Positions 34,278 to 45,343 of a stretch of 64,000 bases of DNA are shown here, piece by piece; within the stretch, counting starts at the first letter, position 1, and each line of letters opens with the position of its first letter. The notes under the pieces were generated by a model. The model did not search any database. It worked only from the letters and a program-made list of their open reading frames with translations, and was not told where the DNA came from. Made by a program: the position numbers and the translations under genes. Origin of the DNA: Moniliophthora roreri (lineage: Eukaryota > Basidiomycota > Agaricomycetes > Agaricales > Marasmiaceae); contig LATX02000057.1 in the NCBI GenBank assembly GCA_001466705.2, forward strand, positions 434,001 to 498,000, given 5' to 3'.

Positions 34278-36173
34278 ATGAGTCCAACCGTAGTGTCGTC
34301 CCCAGGCAAAGTTCTCGTTGCCGGAGGTTATTTGGTATTGGATCCCACCTATTCTGGCATCGTCGTCTCAACGTCTTCCCGCTTCTACACCGTCATCCAG
34401 TCCTCTTCAACTGGACCCACTATTCACGTCAGATCACCGCAGTTTCAGAATGCGTCATGGTCATACTCGGTCAGCTTTAAGCCTTCGGTCCTCGTCGAGG
34501 CTTCACCACAAAAGTAATTATCATGCCCTTTGCAAGTTCTTTGCGTTGACTCGTTGGCAGCTCGAGCAAGAACAAGTTTGTTCATCTCGCCCTTCAAAAC
34601 ACAATATCTTTGGCCTGCGAGGCTCGAGGCACCTCAACCATCTCCCAAATACTCTCAGAAGGACTCGACGTTGCAATCGTAGGGGACAATGATTTCTATT
34701 CACAGAGGGCCAACGTGCGTTTCAAGTTCTAAATCTAGATCTGATTCGCTGAAGCAAGTCTTATCCCGTTCAGCTTGAATCGTTGAACCTGCCTCGCAGT
34801 CTCAATTCATTAAAATCCCTTCAACCCTTCTCCCGGCAGGATGTTCCTCTTCCGGAGGTACATAAGACAGGGCTGGGATCTTCAGCGGCCCTAATAACGT
34901 CCCTGGTTTCCTCAATCTTGTATCATCTCGGCGTTATTTCACAGTCGGCGTTTGAAAATGAATCCAGCGAAGAACGACATTTAGCGCACAACATTTCTCA
35001 ATATGTCCATTGCCTTGCTCAAGGAAAGGTTGGCAGTGGATTCGACGTCGCTGCAGCGGTGTATGGGAGTCATATCTACACGCGTTTCGATCCAGGAGTC
35101 TTGCAGGAGCTCATGGCCGATGACATGGTACTCGGAATTTTGAATTCCCTTTGGGGTTTTAGGCTTTTGTGCTAACATTCCTTGCTTATTGCAGATAAAC
35201 ACGCGCCCATTACTCCCGACTCTTTCGCCCTCTAACAAAGCCTGGAATCACCGAGTAACACCGTTCTCGCTCCCGCCATTGACACGGTTGTTACTCGCGG
35301 ATATCGATGCTGGAAGCGATACTCCGTCGCTTGTCGGTAAAGTCCTTTCATGGCGGAGCCAGGATACCGCTAAAGGTGTGCTCACCTGTTGCCATGCAAG
35401 ATTTACCTGTTCTTACCTCATTATAGCACATGCATTATGGACGGCCATTGATCAGCATAATTCAGCACTTGCACGGACCTTGAATCAATTAACAGAGTTG
35501 TGTTCTCGGGATCCCGCGAACTATAGCAGGACTGTCAAGTACCTTTCATCTTTGCAGCCATTACAGGTAGGCATTTTTCGTCGTCGGGAAGCTTGTACAA
35601 TTAGCTCAGCCTATTCCTGTAGTGGACAGCTGACCCGTCTTTATCCGACGAAGAAACCATCGTTGCCTCGGCCTTTCATGAAGTTCACGAAATAACACAG
35701 GTATGGAGTGCTCCCCAGCAACCATTCAAATCATGTCATCATAACGTTTTTCCAACGTGGCTTTAGATGATACGCGACAGAATGCGTAAGATGGGTCAAT
35801 TGGCAGATGTTCCTATTGAGCCAACAAAACAAACGGAACTTTTGGACATGTGTGTTTCGCAAGCAGGAGTTATTGGCGGCGGCGTCCCTGGAGGTGAGTC
35901 ATTGATGTGCTCCTTGATACTCTGGTGCTTTCAACTGACACTTGAAATACAGCGGGAGGTTATGATGCCATATGGTTGCTGGTGTGCGACCCCGATGAAT
36001 CTCTACCAGACCAGTGGCCAGGGCCTTCTGACCGTATTGACTATCTCTGGACGAACTATGAGGGGGTCAATGTGTCTCCCTTATCAGCCATGGAAAGTAA
36101 AACGAAAGGAATACAGCTAGAAACCCTGGACCAGGTTGGAGGACTGAAGGATGCTATCACCATACTTTCATAA
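34278..36173 (+). CDS. ERG8: Phosphomevalonate kinase
   Basis: This GHMP kinase phosphorylates 5-phosphomevalonate to 5-diphosphomevalonate in the cytosolic mevalonate route to ergosterol. The N-terminus has SPGKVLVAGGYLVLDP, the substrate-binding start of the fungal family. The ATP-binding GHMP loop is EVHKTGLGSSAALITSLVSS, followed by AHCLAQ-type helix residues and KVGSGFDVAAAVYGSHIYTRF. The later exons carry LLLADIDAGSDTPSLVGKVL, then the helical middle LARTLNQLTELCSRD. The C-terminal GHMP motif is GVIGGGVPG joined to GGYDAIWLLV. The protein ends DQVGGLKDAITILS. At least six short introns are present. Confidence 0.93.
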
Positions 36174-36321
36174 TTGTTGCATTATCTTCTATTATCCTAT
36201 AATTATATATGTAGCCCTTGGAATCCGTAGTATATACCGTCTACCTACATAGATGTCTCCGTATAATAATAGAGTCCGTAACACAGTCCATGCCCCTAAT
36301 CCACCCGTCAAAAGTTACATC

Positions 36322-38457
36322 TTACGCACACATTTTTGCATCCCCTTCCCTCGTCCATGATTTCTTCAGGGCAAAGAAAAGAGACAGGGTCATAAGTATG
36401 ACTCCGAATGTAACACAGCAGAACGCGGGAAGCCTCTTACGGCTATGCCAAGGTTCAGACTGGTTTGACAACTTCAGGTAGCATGCCGCTGGGAAAATGA
36501 AAGCCATAGCAGTGGCCGAGACTCCTCCGGTGATTTCGAGCATCACCCCGAGATCACAAGTGACGAGCGCAACTGTAAGGAAGGAAGGCCATGAGGATGA
36601 ATACAAAAGGAGAAAAAAAACGGAGAAACGCACTCAGCATTGATGAGAAAAGGATCACCGTCGTGAAGAAAAGGTGCCGTTGTGGGTTAAAGCTCTCGTG
36701 CCCAAAGAAGTATTGCTCGATGACCTAAAACTCTGCGGTCAATTTCACATAACACTAATCGAAACGTTAATCCATCTTACCTCTCTGCAAACGAAGAGTT
36801 CCAACGGCAATGTCGTAAACATATTGAGGCCGAAGCAGAAACGCGCGACATTGATAAGAGTGTCATTCTGCGAAAACGTTGAACAATAAGGATTACACAT
36901 TTTCGGGACGTTAGAGTTTCACGTACTGAAGGAAAATTATTCAGGATATTACCCTGTGTTTTGTTTGTGAATACGAGAAAAGCGGAGACTGCGAGAGTGC
37001 ACGACGCTAGTAATGATATAAAAGTCGATACATGAGTCACTTTCGCGAAACGGTCCAGGGTCGGAGTTTGTAGGCTTCCGTAAATAAGAAGTGAGTTGTG
37101 GTGACAGACTGTGAAACAGATGAGCAACAAACAAGACCAGTTGAAGGGGAGAGGTACCGAATGCAAAGCACATCACACCAAATGCTTGTACAACACCCCA
37201 GTTAATGATGTTGAATCTCTTTGCAGGGTCCCCTTTCAACTCTGGCGGTACCTGGCGACCCTCGATGAGCACGGAAAATACGATGACAAGCATGCTAACG
37301 AGGGCTAGTCCTGAAGCACGCGAAAGTTTATGGATGTCGCGATATAAGGAGAGAGGATATGATACACCGGCGGTGCACGCAAAAATAATGAATTGACGAT
37401 TGGTAAAAAGCCATAGGACAGGCACTTGATAGAGAGTCGGGAATATTGAGCGTATAACGTGAGGAATAGTGTCGCCAATGATAATCGAAAATGCAATCAT
37501 TCCTGCGAGGAAAGGGTACAAGTCAAACTTCAAGGACTCTCGGATCCAATGGAGTAACTTACCCCCATAGGCAAAGGTGAACTGAAAGAAGGAAATGGCT
37601 GCACGACCGCTGGACCCAAAGCAGTGATCCATTATATCAATGTAAGAATGGCTGCCACTTAATTTTGCGTCGACTACGATTAGGCGAATAGTCCAGTCTG
37701 TGACCCCGCAGCAAAGGACGAGGAGAAGGATACCGGTGATGAAGCCAGCCTGACTGACAGCATACGGCAGTCCTGAAAGCAACAGGTGAGCACAGTCATA
37801 ATATTTTGACCCCAGAAATGACATACCGATGATGCCTATGGCCAGGTCTGTCAGAAAACGTCTGCACGAGAATCATCTCACCACACACCTGCACCGAGTA
37901 TGGAGTTTGCCATGTTGGCAATAGAGTCCAGAAGACCACCGCCTTTTGTACGCTTTGCAGCTAATTCCTCTAGGTCCAGATTTCCTGACGATGGCGCGTG
38001 CCCGTTCGCCTGCAACGGTATCGAACTGTCGAGACTCCGACGTGCTGATGTGTCTATCAGGCCCACTAGCAACGGCATGGTGTTGTCTGGACGTCTTCGT
38101 GGCATTGGGGTTACTTCGTCTTCATCCAGTTCATCCGAATCGAGGTCATATTCTAATTGAATCCGTCAATTAGTTTTCAGGCAAAAAGAGTTGAGATGAC
38201 TCGCCGGCTTCGCGACTGGATACTGTGGACCTCATTGGAGGTGTAATTACTTGCACATCATCTTCAAAACGAACAGAATAGTCGCCCCTTGTAATATTCG
38301 TATCTCGGGTGTTGGAAACCTCGGGAATTCGTAGTTCCTCGTCTTCATCATCGTCTATAGAGAACACAACAGAATTTTCCCGGTCACTTGATTCTGAAAG
38401 GAGAGGCTGGTATGACTCTTGGTCAGGAATCTGTCGTCGAGAGGATTGACTGAACAT
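36322..38457 (-). CDS. Vacuolar-type amino-acid transporter (AVT family)
   Basis: This is a member of the amino acid/auxin permease family (Aa_trans), like yeast Avt proteins that move amino acids across the vacuolar membrane. The N-terminal cytosolic region is about 150 residues, acidic and Ser-rich (FSIDDDEDEELRIPEVSNT, DLDSDELDEDE). The first membrane segment starts at GGGLLDSIANMANSILGAGV, the conserved start of the family, and a splice leads to GLPYAVSQAGFITGILLLV. Further helices include WTIRLIVVDAKLSGSHSYID, FFQFTFAYGG and AFGVMCFAFG. The final exon ends AFCCVTFGVILMTLSLFFAL with a short basic tail. Substrate and direction are not readable. It diverges from the PL14 gene with only 125 bases between starts. 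Confidence 0.9.
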
Positions 38458-38582
38458 TACAGCTTAAAGGCTCCAGCGTGGCCGAACACTCTGCATATTA
38501 GCTGTCACGTGCGACCAGACTTCCTTGCTGAAGCGCTCAAACTCGGTAGTCATTTCTGTCCTCTTTCCTCTCAACCACCACC

Positions 38583-39884
38583 ATGGCTTCTCTACGTTCG
38601 TTTTCTCTTTTCAAGCCATTCACAGTACTCTCAACTTTTCCTCTCGTTATGTCCGACTCTGCGGGCAATCTGGCTTCACTGTATTCACTTTCCACCAGCA
38701 CTTCTTTCCCGTTTCCCTCTGCGACCTTGTCTGGCGCTGAAGCTCAATCACATATCGTGTCCAAATGGTCTCTAAGCAAGGGCCGAATTCAGGATGGTCC
38801 AAAGAATATTGCCTTTGTCAACGATCCTTTCCCTTCTTCGGGTGCGTCAAGCACGGGTCCTGTACTTCAAGTCACCTACGGCAAAGGAAGCTATTCGCAT
38901 GACACAGGCGGGACGCAGTTTGAAAACCTTTGGAACACGACTGATGGATCCGCCTTTCAGTCTATGATGCTGAGCTACGAGATCGCCTTCGATCAAGGGT
39001 TCGAATGGGTGAAGGGTGGCAAACTACCGGGCTTGCGAGGCGGTCCCAATGCGACAGGTTGCAGCGGCGGTAATCAGCCCAACGGTCGGGACTGTTTCAG
39101 TGCTAGACTCATGTGGCGGAAGGATGGTGCCGGAGAAGGTTGCTCTTGTCTATGGGGCAGACCCTCTCCATGCTAACTCGCTCTTTGACACGTAGTGTAT
39201 GGGTATCTTCAGGCGCCAAATAGCCTTTGCAAAGAGAAGAGTGTTACGTGCAATTCCGATTTTGGCATTAGCATATCGCGAGGATCATTTACTTTCGCTG
39301 CTGGACAGTGAGGTATTTCAACATCACCTTTAATTGTTCGTTGACGATTACTCCAGGTGGAATCGCGTCACTCTTTTGGTGCAACTCAACGACCCGGTGG
39401 ACGTCGCTAATGGCAATCTCCAGCTCTAGTAAGATCTTCCGTTTTCACCATGAAGAACATACACTTAGTTGAATGCAATAGCTTCAATGATGTTCAAGTC
39501 GTGTCACAACAAGATCTTCAATTCAGGACGTCCTCAAAAGTCAATGCTAATGGATTGTTTTTCTCGTGCGTACTCTTTCTATTTTCTTGTATGCGTTTCC
39601 TTTCTAACGCCATGTCAGGACATTCTTCGGAGGTGACCCGTCCATTCGACTGCATGTCTATGTATCAAACCAAGCATTCTAATCACTTAGACGCAGGTTC
39701 CGACGACAGCTGGGCTACACCGGTGATGACACACAGTTACTATCGCAATATGACCTTGTGTGGAAGTTCTGGACCCTCTACTTTATCGGGCGAGAAAGTG
39801 GGGAGTGGAGCACACATGCCAGCTGTACATATTATGCTATTGTTGGTACCCCTTGCGATTGGCTTCTTGATTCTGTACTCTTGA
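38583..39884 (+). CDS. Polysaccharide lyase family 14 (alginate-lyase-like), secreted
   Basis: PL14 enzymes cleave uronic-acid polysaccharides by beta-elimination. The start MASLRSFSLFKPF is followed by a hydrophobic, Ser-rich leader. The fold begins at SKWSLSKGRIQDGPKNIAFV. Characteristic segments: SSTGPVLQVTYGKGSYS, GTQFENLWNT, MMLSYEIAFDQGFEWVKGGK, LPGLRGGPNATGCSGGNQPN and DCFSARLMWRKDG. After an intron come VYGYLQAPNSLC and NSDFGISISRGSFTF, then WNRVTLLVQLNDP, FNDVQVVSQQDLQFR, and TFFGGSDDSWATPVMTHSYY. The C-terminus ends in a hydrophobic helix (VHIMLLLVPLAIGFLILYS) after small Ser/Gly residues. This is a probable GPI-anchor signal, so the enzyme may stay at the cell surface. Basidiomycete members may act on glucuronan-like polymers rather than alginate (inference). 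Confidence 0.88.
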
Positions 39885-40453
39885 ATTCTCTCTAATACCC
39901 TCTTTCGCCATACCATTCTGCTTTTTGGTTTCTTACATTGTATAGACATGTAACTTGGACGAACGCTAAGCTAGGACTTCACGCTACAATAGAGTAGACT
40001 GTATAATCAAGCCCTCCTTTACGTGTCACTCACTTCACATTAGTCACATTTAGTAACATATGCTAGATTTCAGCGGGCGAACAACTTACTGGTGCAGTAC
40101 ATTCTAATTCTCGGGTGCACTGCAATTGCAAGGCGTAACTACCTCCGACTCTAAATTCCCGGTTGGTCACAAGAAGTTTGATTTTCTTTAACTCCAAGGT
40201 CGATTGATCGACTACTAGCATAGCAGCCCTTGATCAAACTGAAAGCAGCCACAGCAAAGAGTAAAGGACTATCACAAATTAACCAAGCTGGCGAGTAATA
40301 CATACACAACAGTGGTCCGCGTAAATAATGTGGAACCCGTGTATCATCCATCCTCTGTTGAGACTCGCATGTTCAGCTTATTCGCGAGAGTCTCCATATA
40401 AACATCTTTGAACGAACAGATTGAGAAAAACAAGGAAGCTAAGGAACCAGAGA
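39885..40453. other. Convergent intergenic region, PL14 / NUF2
   Basis: This 569-base interval lies between two 3' ends. It presumably holds both transcript tails. I see no gene, and only weak similarity to the 3'-3' gap at 19.8 kb. Confidence 0.4.
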
Positions 40454-42122
40454 CTAACCAGTTTCATGTCGTAGCTTCCAGTATTCTGCTAGTAACGTGT
40501 TGAGTTCCGCCTCACTGGTCTTGACGTGCTCAGCGATCTAGGAAAGGGAGCGTCGTCAGCACGTAGATAACGTTGCTAGACTCGCCATTACCTTGGCTTC
40601 CACCTCGTCGGCTTCAGCTCGCAACTGCTGCACCTGTTTATCATTCTCTCGACGCTCAACCACCATCTGATCATATTCTAGCTGCAATCTTTCGATGTTC
40701 TTCTGACTTGACGCTTTCTTCTCTTCGGCACGTTTTTGTGCCTGTTCAAGCTTCTGGTATGCATTCGAAAGTTGCTTCTCTACTCGCTGTTAAGAGATAG
40801 AGGTATGTTAACTCCAAGTCTTGGTAGTGAAATTGAATGGTACCAACTTCTTGGCGCAGCTTCAGCTCGTTCCTCTCGATCTTCTTGTCCTCAAATTGAT
40901 CTCGGAGCTCCGTCAGCTCACGCTGTGAAGCTTGCAGTGACCGGGTCTCCTTCTCAATGACTTGTAATTGATCAATACAGGTTCTGATATCCTGAAAGAA
41001 TGGCGTTGGGGTCAGTAAGTCGTATTGATACTGCAGAGTGTACTGTACCTGTTCAATGCTTGTCAGTGCATTAATCTTTGCTTGTAGTTCCCTGGATTTG
41101 GCCTCATTCATCGTCACGGTGCGTTTGTCTTCTGAGACTTGACCCCCCATGGTCGATATTGCACGCTTGACACGTTCGGGTGATTGAACGATTCTCCCTC
41201 GTATTCTTTGAATCTCTGCCTCCACGCTGTTTATCTCGATCGTAAACGCTTCCTATTAACATATCAATCCCGGAGAATTGGTTGAAAATTCACTGAAAAC
41301 GCACCCGTCTCTGTAACAATTCCTTCTTCTCAGCTTTCAGTCTCTCCACCTCAGCGACAGAAGCTTTCTGGGATTCTTTTGTCTGCAACAGCTGCGATAC
41401 CATGACACTATTCTGTTGTCGCAGCTCTCCGCATCGAGGTTCATCTTCCGCCAGTTTGGCTCTGGAAACGCAAGATCAGCGAAGCAGCTTTCAAGGTATT
41501 AAAACCATCCACACTTGATTTCTGCGATCTGCCGTCGGACTTCTGCGAGCTTGTGGCTGACTTTCTCCCTCTCAGCAAGTACGTTTTTAGAGGTCTTCCT
41601 AAGAGTTTCCACACGATCGTTGCAGAGCTGTTCCGTGAATCTGACGAAATTGATGAAAGCCGAGAGGAGGATGAGGGTCCGGTCGCGTTTTGGATGTGTT
41701 ATATCGATGGCCGAGAAGTCTTCCACTCTCGCAGCGGTTGCAAATCGATTTCTAAAGCATCATCAAGGATCAGAGTAACCATTCCAGAGCGGGACATTGA
41801 CACTCACAGGTGATATAGGAGAAGATTGCTACTCAAAGCAGCAGTGTAGAGGTCCTGATAACTTTGAGCAGGAGTTCCAAGCTTATCTTAACAATTTGCG
41901 TACCTTCTCTTCCAATACAGATACAGATAGAGAGTCCTGGACAGAATCCATGAGACTCTCAGTAGTGATGTCGGTGACTTGCTGTAGACACGCACAATAA
42001 ACGCCTTCGACGAATTCAGGGGTCGGCCTTGTGAGCTGTTCCTCACTAATTGATAGTCCCCATCCGCTAAGAGCATTGATTATGTCGGCTATTGAGAGGG
42101 AAGGATAGATCCCTTTGGCCAT
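40454..42122 (-). CDS. NUF2: Kinetochore protein NUF2
   Basis: Nuf2 is a subunit of the Ndc80 complex, which ties kinetochores to spindle microtubules. The N-terminal calponin-homology head starts MAKGIYPSLSIADIINALSG and includes WGLSISEEQLTRPTPEFVEG, then, over splices, FSAIDITHPKRDRTLILLS and FINFVRFTEQLCNDR. The rest is coiled coil: KVSHKLAEVRRQIAEI, KAEKKELLQRR, RIRGRIVQSPERVKRAIS, ELRDQFEDKKIERNELK and AQKRAEEKKASSQKNIERL. The protein ends EYWKLRHETG. The phrase RIVQSPERVK is a strong Nuf2 marker. It is divided by about eight introns. Its start is 73 bases from the start of ORC5 on the other strand, within a shared promoter bearing two MCB elements. Confidence 0.93.
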
Positions 42123-42145
42123 TGTTGATCGTTCAAGTTCAAGAG

Positions 42146-42168
42146 ACGCGTCGGTCACGCGTTTCGCG
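42146..42168. promoter_or_regulatory. Paired MluI cell-cycle boxes in the NUF2/ORC5 promoter
   Basis: ACGCGT occurs at 42146-42151 and again at 42157-42162, immediately followed by TTTCGCG at 42162-42168. ACGCGT is the MCB element bound by MBF (Mbp1-Swi6 in yeast); TTTCGCG resembles the E2F/SBF class. All lie inside the 73 bases between the two start codons, so one cluster could time both genes to G1/S. Binding itself is inferred. Confidence 0.7.
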
Positions 42169-42195
42169 TTGCTTAGCCTTCTGCCATTGACGACG

Positions 42196-43978
42196 ATGCT
42201 GAACGCTGAAAGTATTGAACAAGTCGTGGATCTGCTCTGTCTAGGTCCTCCTCCATTCATCTATCTCAACGACATCACTTGTCCCAAACTCACTTGCTCC
42301 GACCTCGTTGCTTCGATGTCCGAGAAAGCCAAAGATTCGAAACCCCGAATTCACTATGTGGTTGTCGATGGTCTCGCTTGTTTTACCGCAAGAATCCTAT
42401 TCGACACGATAATCAACGGCTTTGCTTTATGGGAACCGATTTGGAATGAAGGCTGTAGCAACTGGAGTGTGGAAGGATCAGGGAGATTCAACGAAAATTT
42501 GGATGGTTTTCTAAATGGAATCAAGGCCGTCTTTTCTCATCTTCTTCATGAGAACGGCAACGAGAATGTGCGACTAATTCTCGTAGTCGAGAAGCCAGAA
42601 AGACTGAGGGAAAGGCTACCAGATATGATCGTTCCACTCACGAGGCTATCAGAAATTGTGAGCACTCTTGTCTTTAGTTCTCATTTTTATCTGACACCGA
42701 ATCAGACCAAAAGTGATATCAGTGTTATATTTATCTCTGAAACAAGATGGGAAGACATTCGACCACCATTAGCAGCAGCGCTGGATCCCTTGTATGTTGA
42801 TGTTCCTATACCCAGTAAGGAAGGTAAGTAGTAAGGGTCTGCTTCATGTTCTATGGTCCTGACATTCCGTATAGATTTGGTGCAATACCTAGGGAGCACT
42901 TTTCTCTCATTTAAACGAGACCACGGTGCCTACCAACCGTTTCTTCACCCCATGTACATCCAGTTCATCTCGGTTCTATTAGAGGTTTGTTACCTCTATG
43001 TTAAAAATCCATACGAGTTACAGTATATCGCTGCCGCTCGTTGGCCCGGCTATGTCAAGCCTGTCCTGGATTCACACCAACGAGACGTTAAGATTGCGGC
43101 ACAAAATGGAAGTCCAGCTCCCGAACCCGCTCTTCCACCCGAACATGTTCGGATAAGACTCAGCAACGCTTTCAAGTCTTCCCTTACTGGTGCAATGGAG
43201 CAACTCTATCCTCGACTCACGAATGCGGCGGACTGGGCGCAGGCAAACGCACCTGAAGATGGCTTGCTTGACAAGCTTCTTCAAACAGCAGGGCAACTTT
43301 CCCCCTCTCGGCATGGAGAGGCAGAACCTGTCACCATTCATGATAGAGGGAGACAGAACGACCTTGGGTTGGAGTTTCTTCCTCGAATGTCCAAATTCAT
43401 TCTTGTCGCATCATATCTCGCGTCAATGAACCCCACCAAAACCGACTTGCGAATGTTTGGTCGGGGAGTAGATGAGAAGAAACGGAAACGTCGGGCGAAT
43501 ACGATGAAGGCTTCGACAAAGCCTCTCACTGGTCCAGTCAAGGTATCTGCACCTCCATATTCAATAGCACAGCTTGTTGCTCACGATCTTACAGATCCCG
43601 CAACACTATGTAGGACCTTCATCGTTTCCGCTAGACAGAATGATTGCCGTTTTGGGGGCCTTGCTAGAGGATAACGATGCTAACACAAAACTGAATGCAT
43701 CAGAATTTGGCATTGCGGGCGAGTACACGGACATGGAGATTACCAGGGTGGGTGTCTCATCATCGGTAAGTATTTGATGACTGCGGTTAAACTGTGCAAA
43801 TTAAGTTTATTTCTAGATAATCGAACTAACAACGCTTGGGCTGCTACATCGTAACACTGTACCCGAAAAGCTGGACGGCGCTCCCTTGTTCAAATGTGCG
43901 ATTAGTTACGAGGCTGCATTGCAGTTGGCGCAGCAGCTCGACGTGAAATTACACGATTTACTTTGGGATCCTATGTAG
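42196..43978 (+). CDS. ORC5: Origin recognition complex subunit 5
   Basis: Orc5 is part of the six-subunit complex that marks replication origins. The first exon begins MLNAESIEQVVDLLCLGPPP and runs through HYVVVDGLACFTARILFDTI and GIKAVFSHLLHENGNENVRL to VDVPIPSKE. The AAA+-like region lacks a recognisable Walker A GxxxxGK. The second exon gives DLVQYLGSTFLSFKRD, AARWPGYVKPVLD and the signature FLPRMSKFILVASYLASMNP with FGRGVDEKKRKRRA. A later intron must be removed from GPVK to reach IPQHYVGPSSFPLDRMIAVL. The winged-helix end follows: GEYTDMEITRVGVSSS, IIELTTLGLLHR and the terminal LHDLLWDPM. ORC5 is divergent from NUF2 and just upstream of RRP45, which is on the same strand. Confidence 0.92.
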
Positions 43979-44069
43979 CGTTAGAATGAATAAGGGTTGT
44001 AGTACGTCCAAAAGCCTGATTGAGGGTACACAACTTTTGTGATTCAGTGTGAGCGTCAAGCTTTTCAAA

Positions 44070-45149
44070 ATGCGACCGCCATCACCTTCGATCCCAGAGA
44101 AAGAATTTTTATTCTCCTCGCTCAAACAGTCTCAGCGGCTCGATGGACGTCTTCCGCTCGAAATGCGCACCCCCGAGCTCACTTTCAGTGCAGAATTGGG
44201 CACCGTAGAATGTGCGTTAGGCAAAACACGGTTCTATCAGCTTTTTTTTTGTCTCCTCAATGTCAAGCCTAACCTTCGAATTCACAGTGTACTAGCGAAT
44301 GTCGACGCAAAGATGGTGAAACCACCACCAGAAAGACCCTTCGAAGGGCTCATTACCATCCATTCTGAAATCTCCCCGATGGCTTCGAGCGAGTACGAGC
44401 TTGGTCGGTAGGTACGTGCTTTTCTGTGCCATTTCTACCATTTGATCGTAATTCCATTATTGCTTTTCAAGGCCTTCAGAAGAGGAAGTCACGATAACGC
44501 GTATGCTGGATAAAGTGATCAGAAGAAGCGATACAATGGACAAGGAGAGTTTGTGTATACAAGCTGGGCAGAGAGTATGTCTTGGGAGTTTTGAGATCGA
44601 AGTCATTTTACCAACTCTTTCTTTCAAAGGTCTGGCACCTTCGTCTTACCATCCACTGTTTATCGGATGCTGGGAACCTACTCGACTGTGCCTGTTTAGC
44701 AGGAATCGTGGCATTAAAACATTTTCGTAGACCGGAAGTCGAAGTTGTCGGGGACGAAGTGACTGTGGTATGTCCGTGCGCTTCTGACTTCTGACGGATT
44801 CGTTGGCTGAAATCCTTTTTAGCATCCACCGACTTCTCGTGCACCACTTCCACTATCCCTACATCATACGCCGTATTGCTTCACATTCGCTTTCTTTCAC
44901 GATGTATCAATACCTCCCGTCTTGGACCCAAACCAACTCGAGCAACGGCTGAACGGGGGCTTGATGTCCATCGCACTCAACGCTCAGCGCGAACTCTGTG
45001 TCGTTCAGAAAAGCGGCGGCGTCCCTCTCGAACCCGAGGACGTCCTCAAAATTGTCAATATCGCCGTCGACAGGGCAAAAGAGCTCGACTCCTTGGTCGA
45101 GGCGAGATTACGAGAAGACTGGGCGACTCGAAAGATAGAAGTAGAGTAG
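44070..45149 (+). CDS. RRP45: Exosome complex subunit RRP45
   Basis: Rrp45 (human EXOSC9) is one of the six RNase PH-like subunits of the RNA exosome ring, which processes and degrades RNA in nucleus and cytosol. The start MRPPSPSIPEKEFLFSSLKQ leads into the family start QRLDGRLPLEMRTPELTFSA. Splicing joins GTVECALGKT to RVLANVDAKMVKPPPERPFE; the short unused stretch between is an intron. Later parts: GLITIHSEISPMASSEYELG, EEEVTITRMLDKVIRRSDTM, ESLCIQAGQR-VWHLRLTIHC, NLLDCACLAGIVALKHFRRP, then the C-terminal domain with CFTFAFFHDVSIPPVLDPNQ and DRAKELDSLVEARLRED. Length fits the family. It lacks catalytic residues, as expected. The gap to ORC5 is only 91 bases. Confidence 0.93.
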
Positions 45150-45343
45150 ATGGATCAGACAGTCTAATAAACAGGTACAGCAGATGAAATGGCGTTTAGA
45201 CCAAGTCTGACAACGGCTATAATCATTTGGGGTGAGCAACTCCGAGAAATGGAGAACCAATAAAAATACAGTACACTACACAAAAAGCATGACTAGAATG
45301 TACAATAACTTGTGTCAAAAAGTGATACACGAAACGTCCGACC

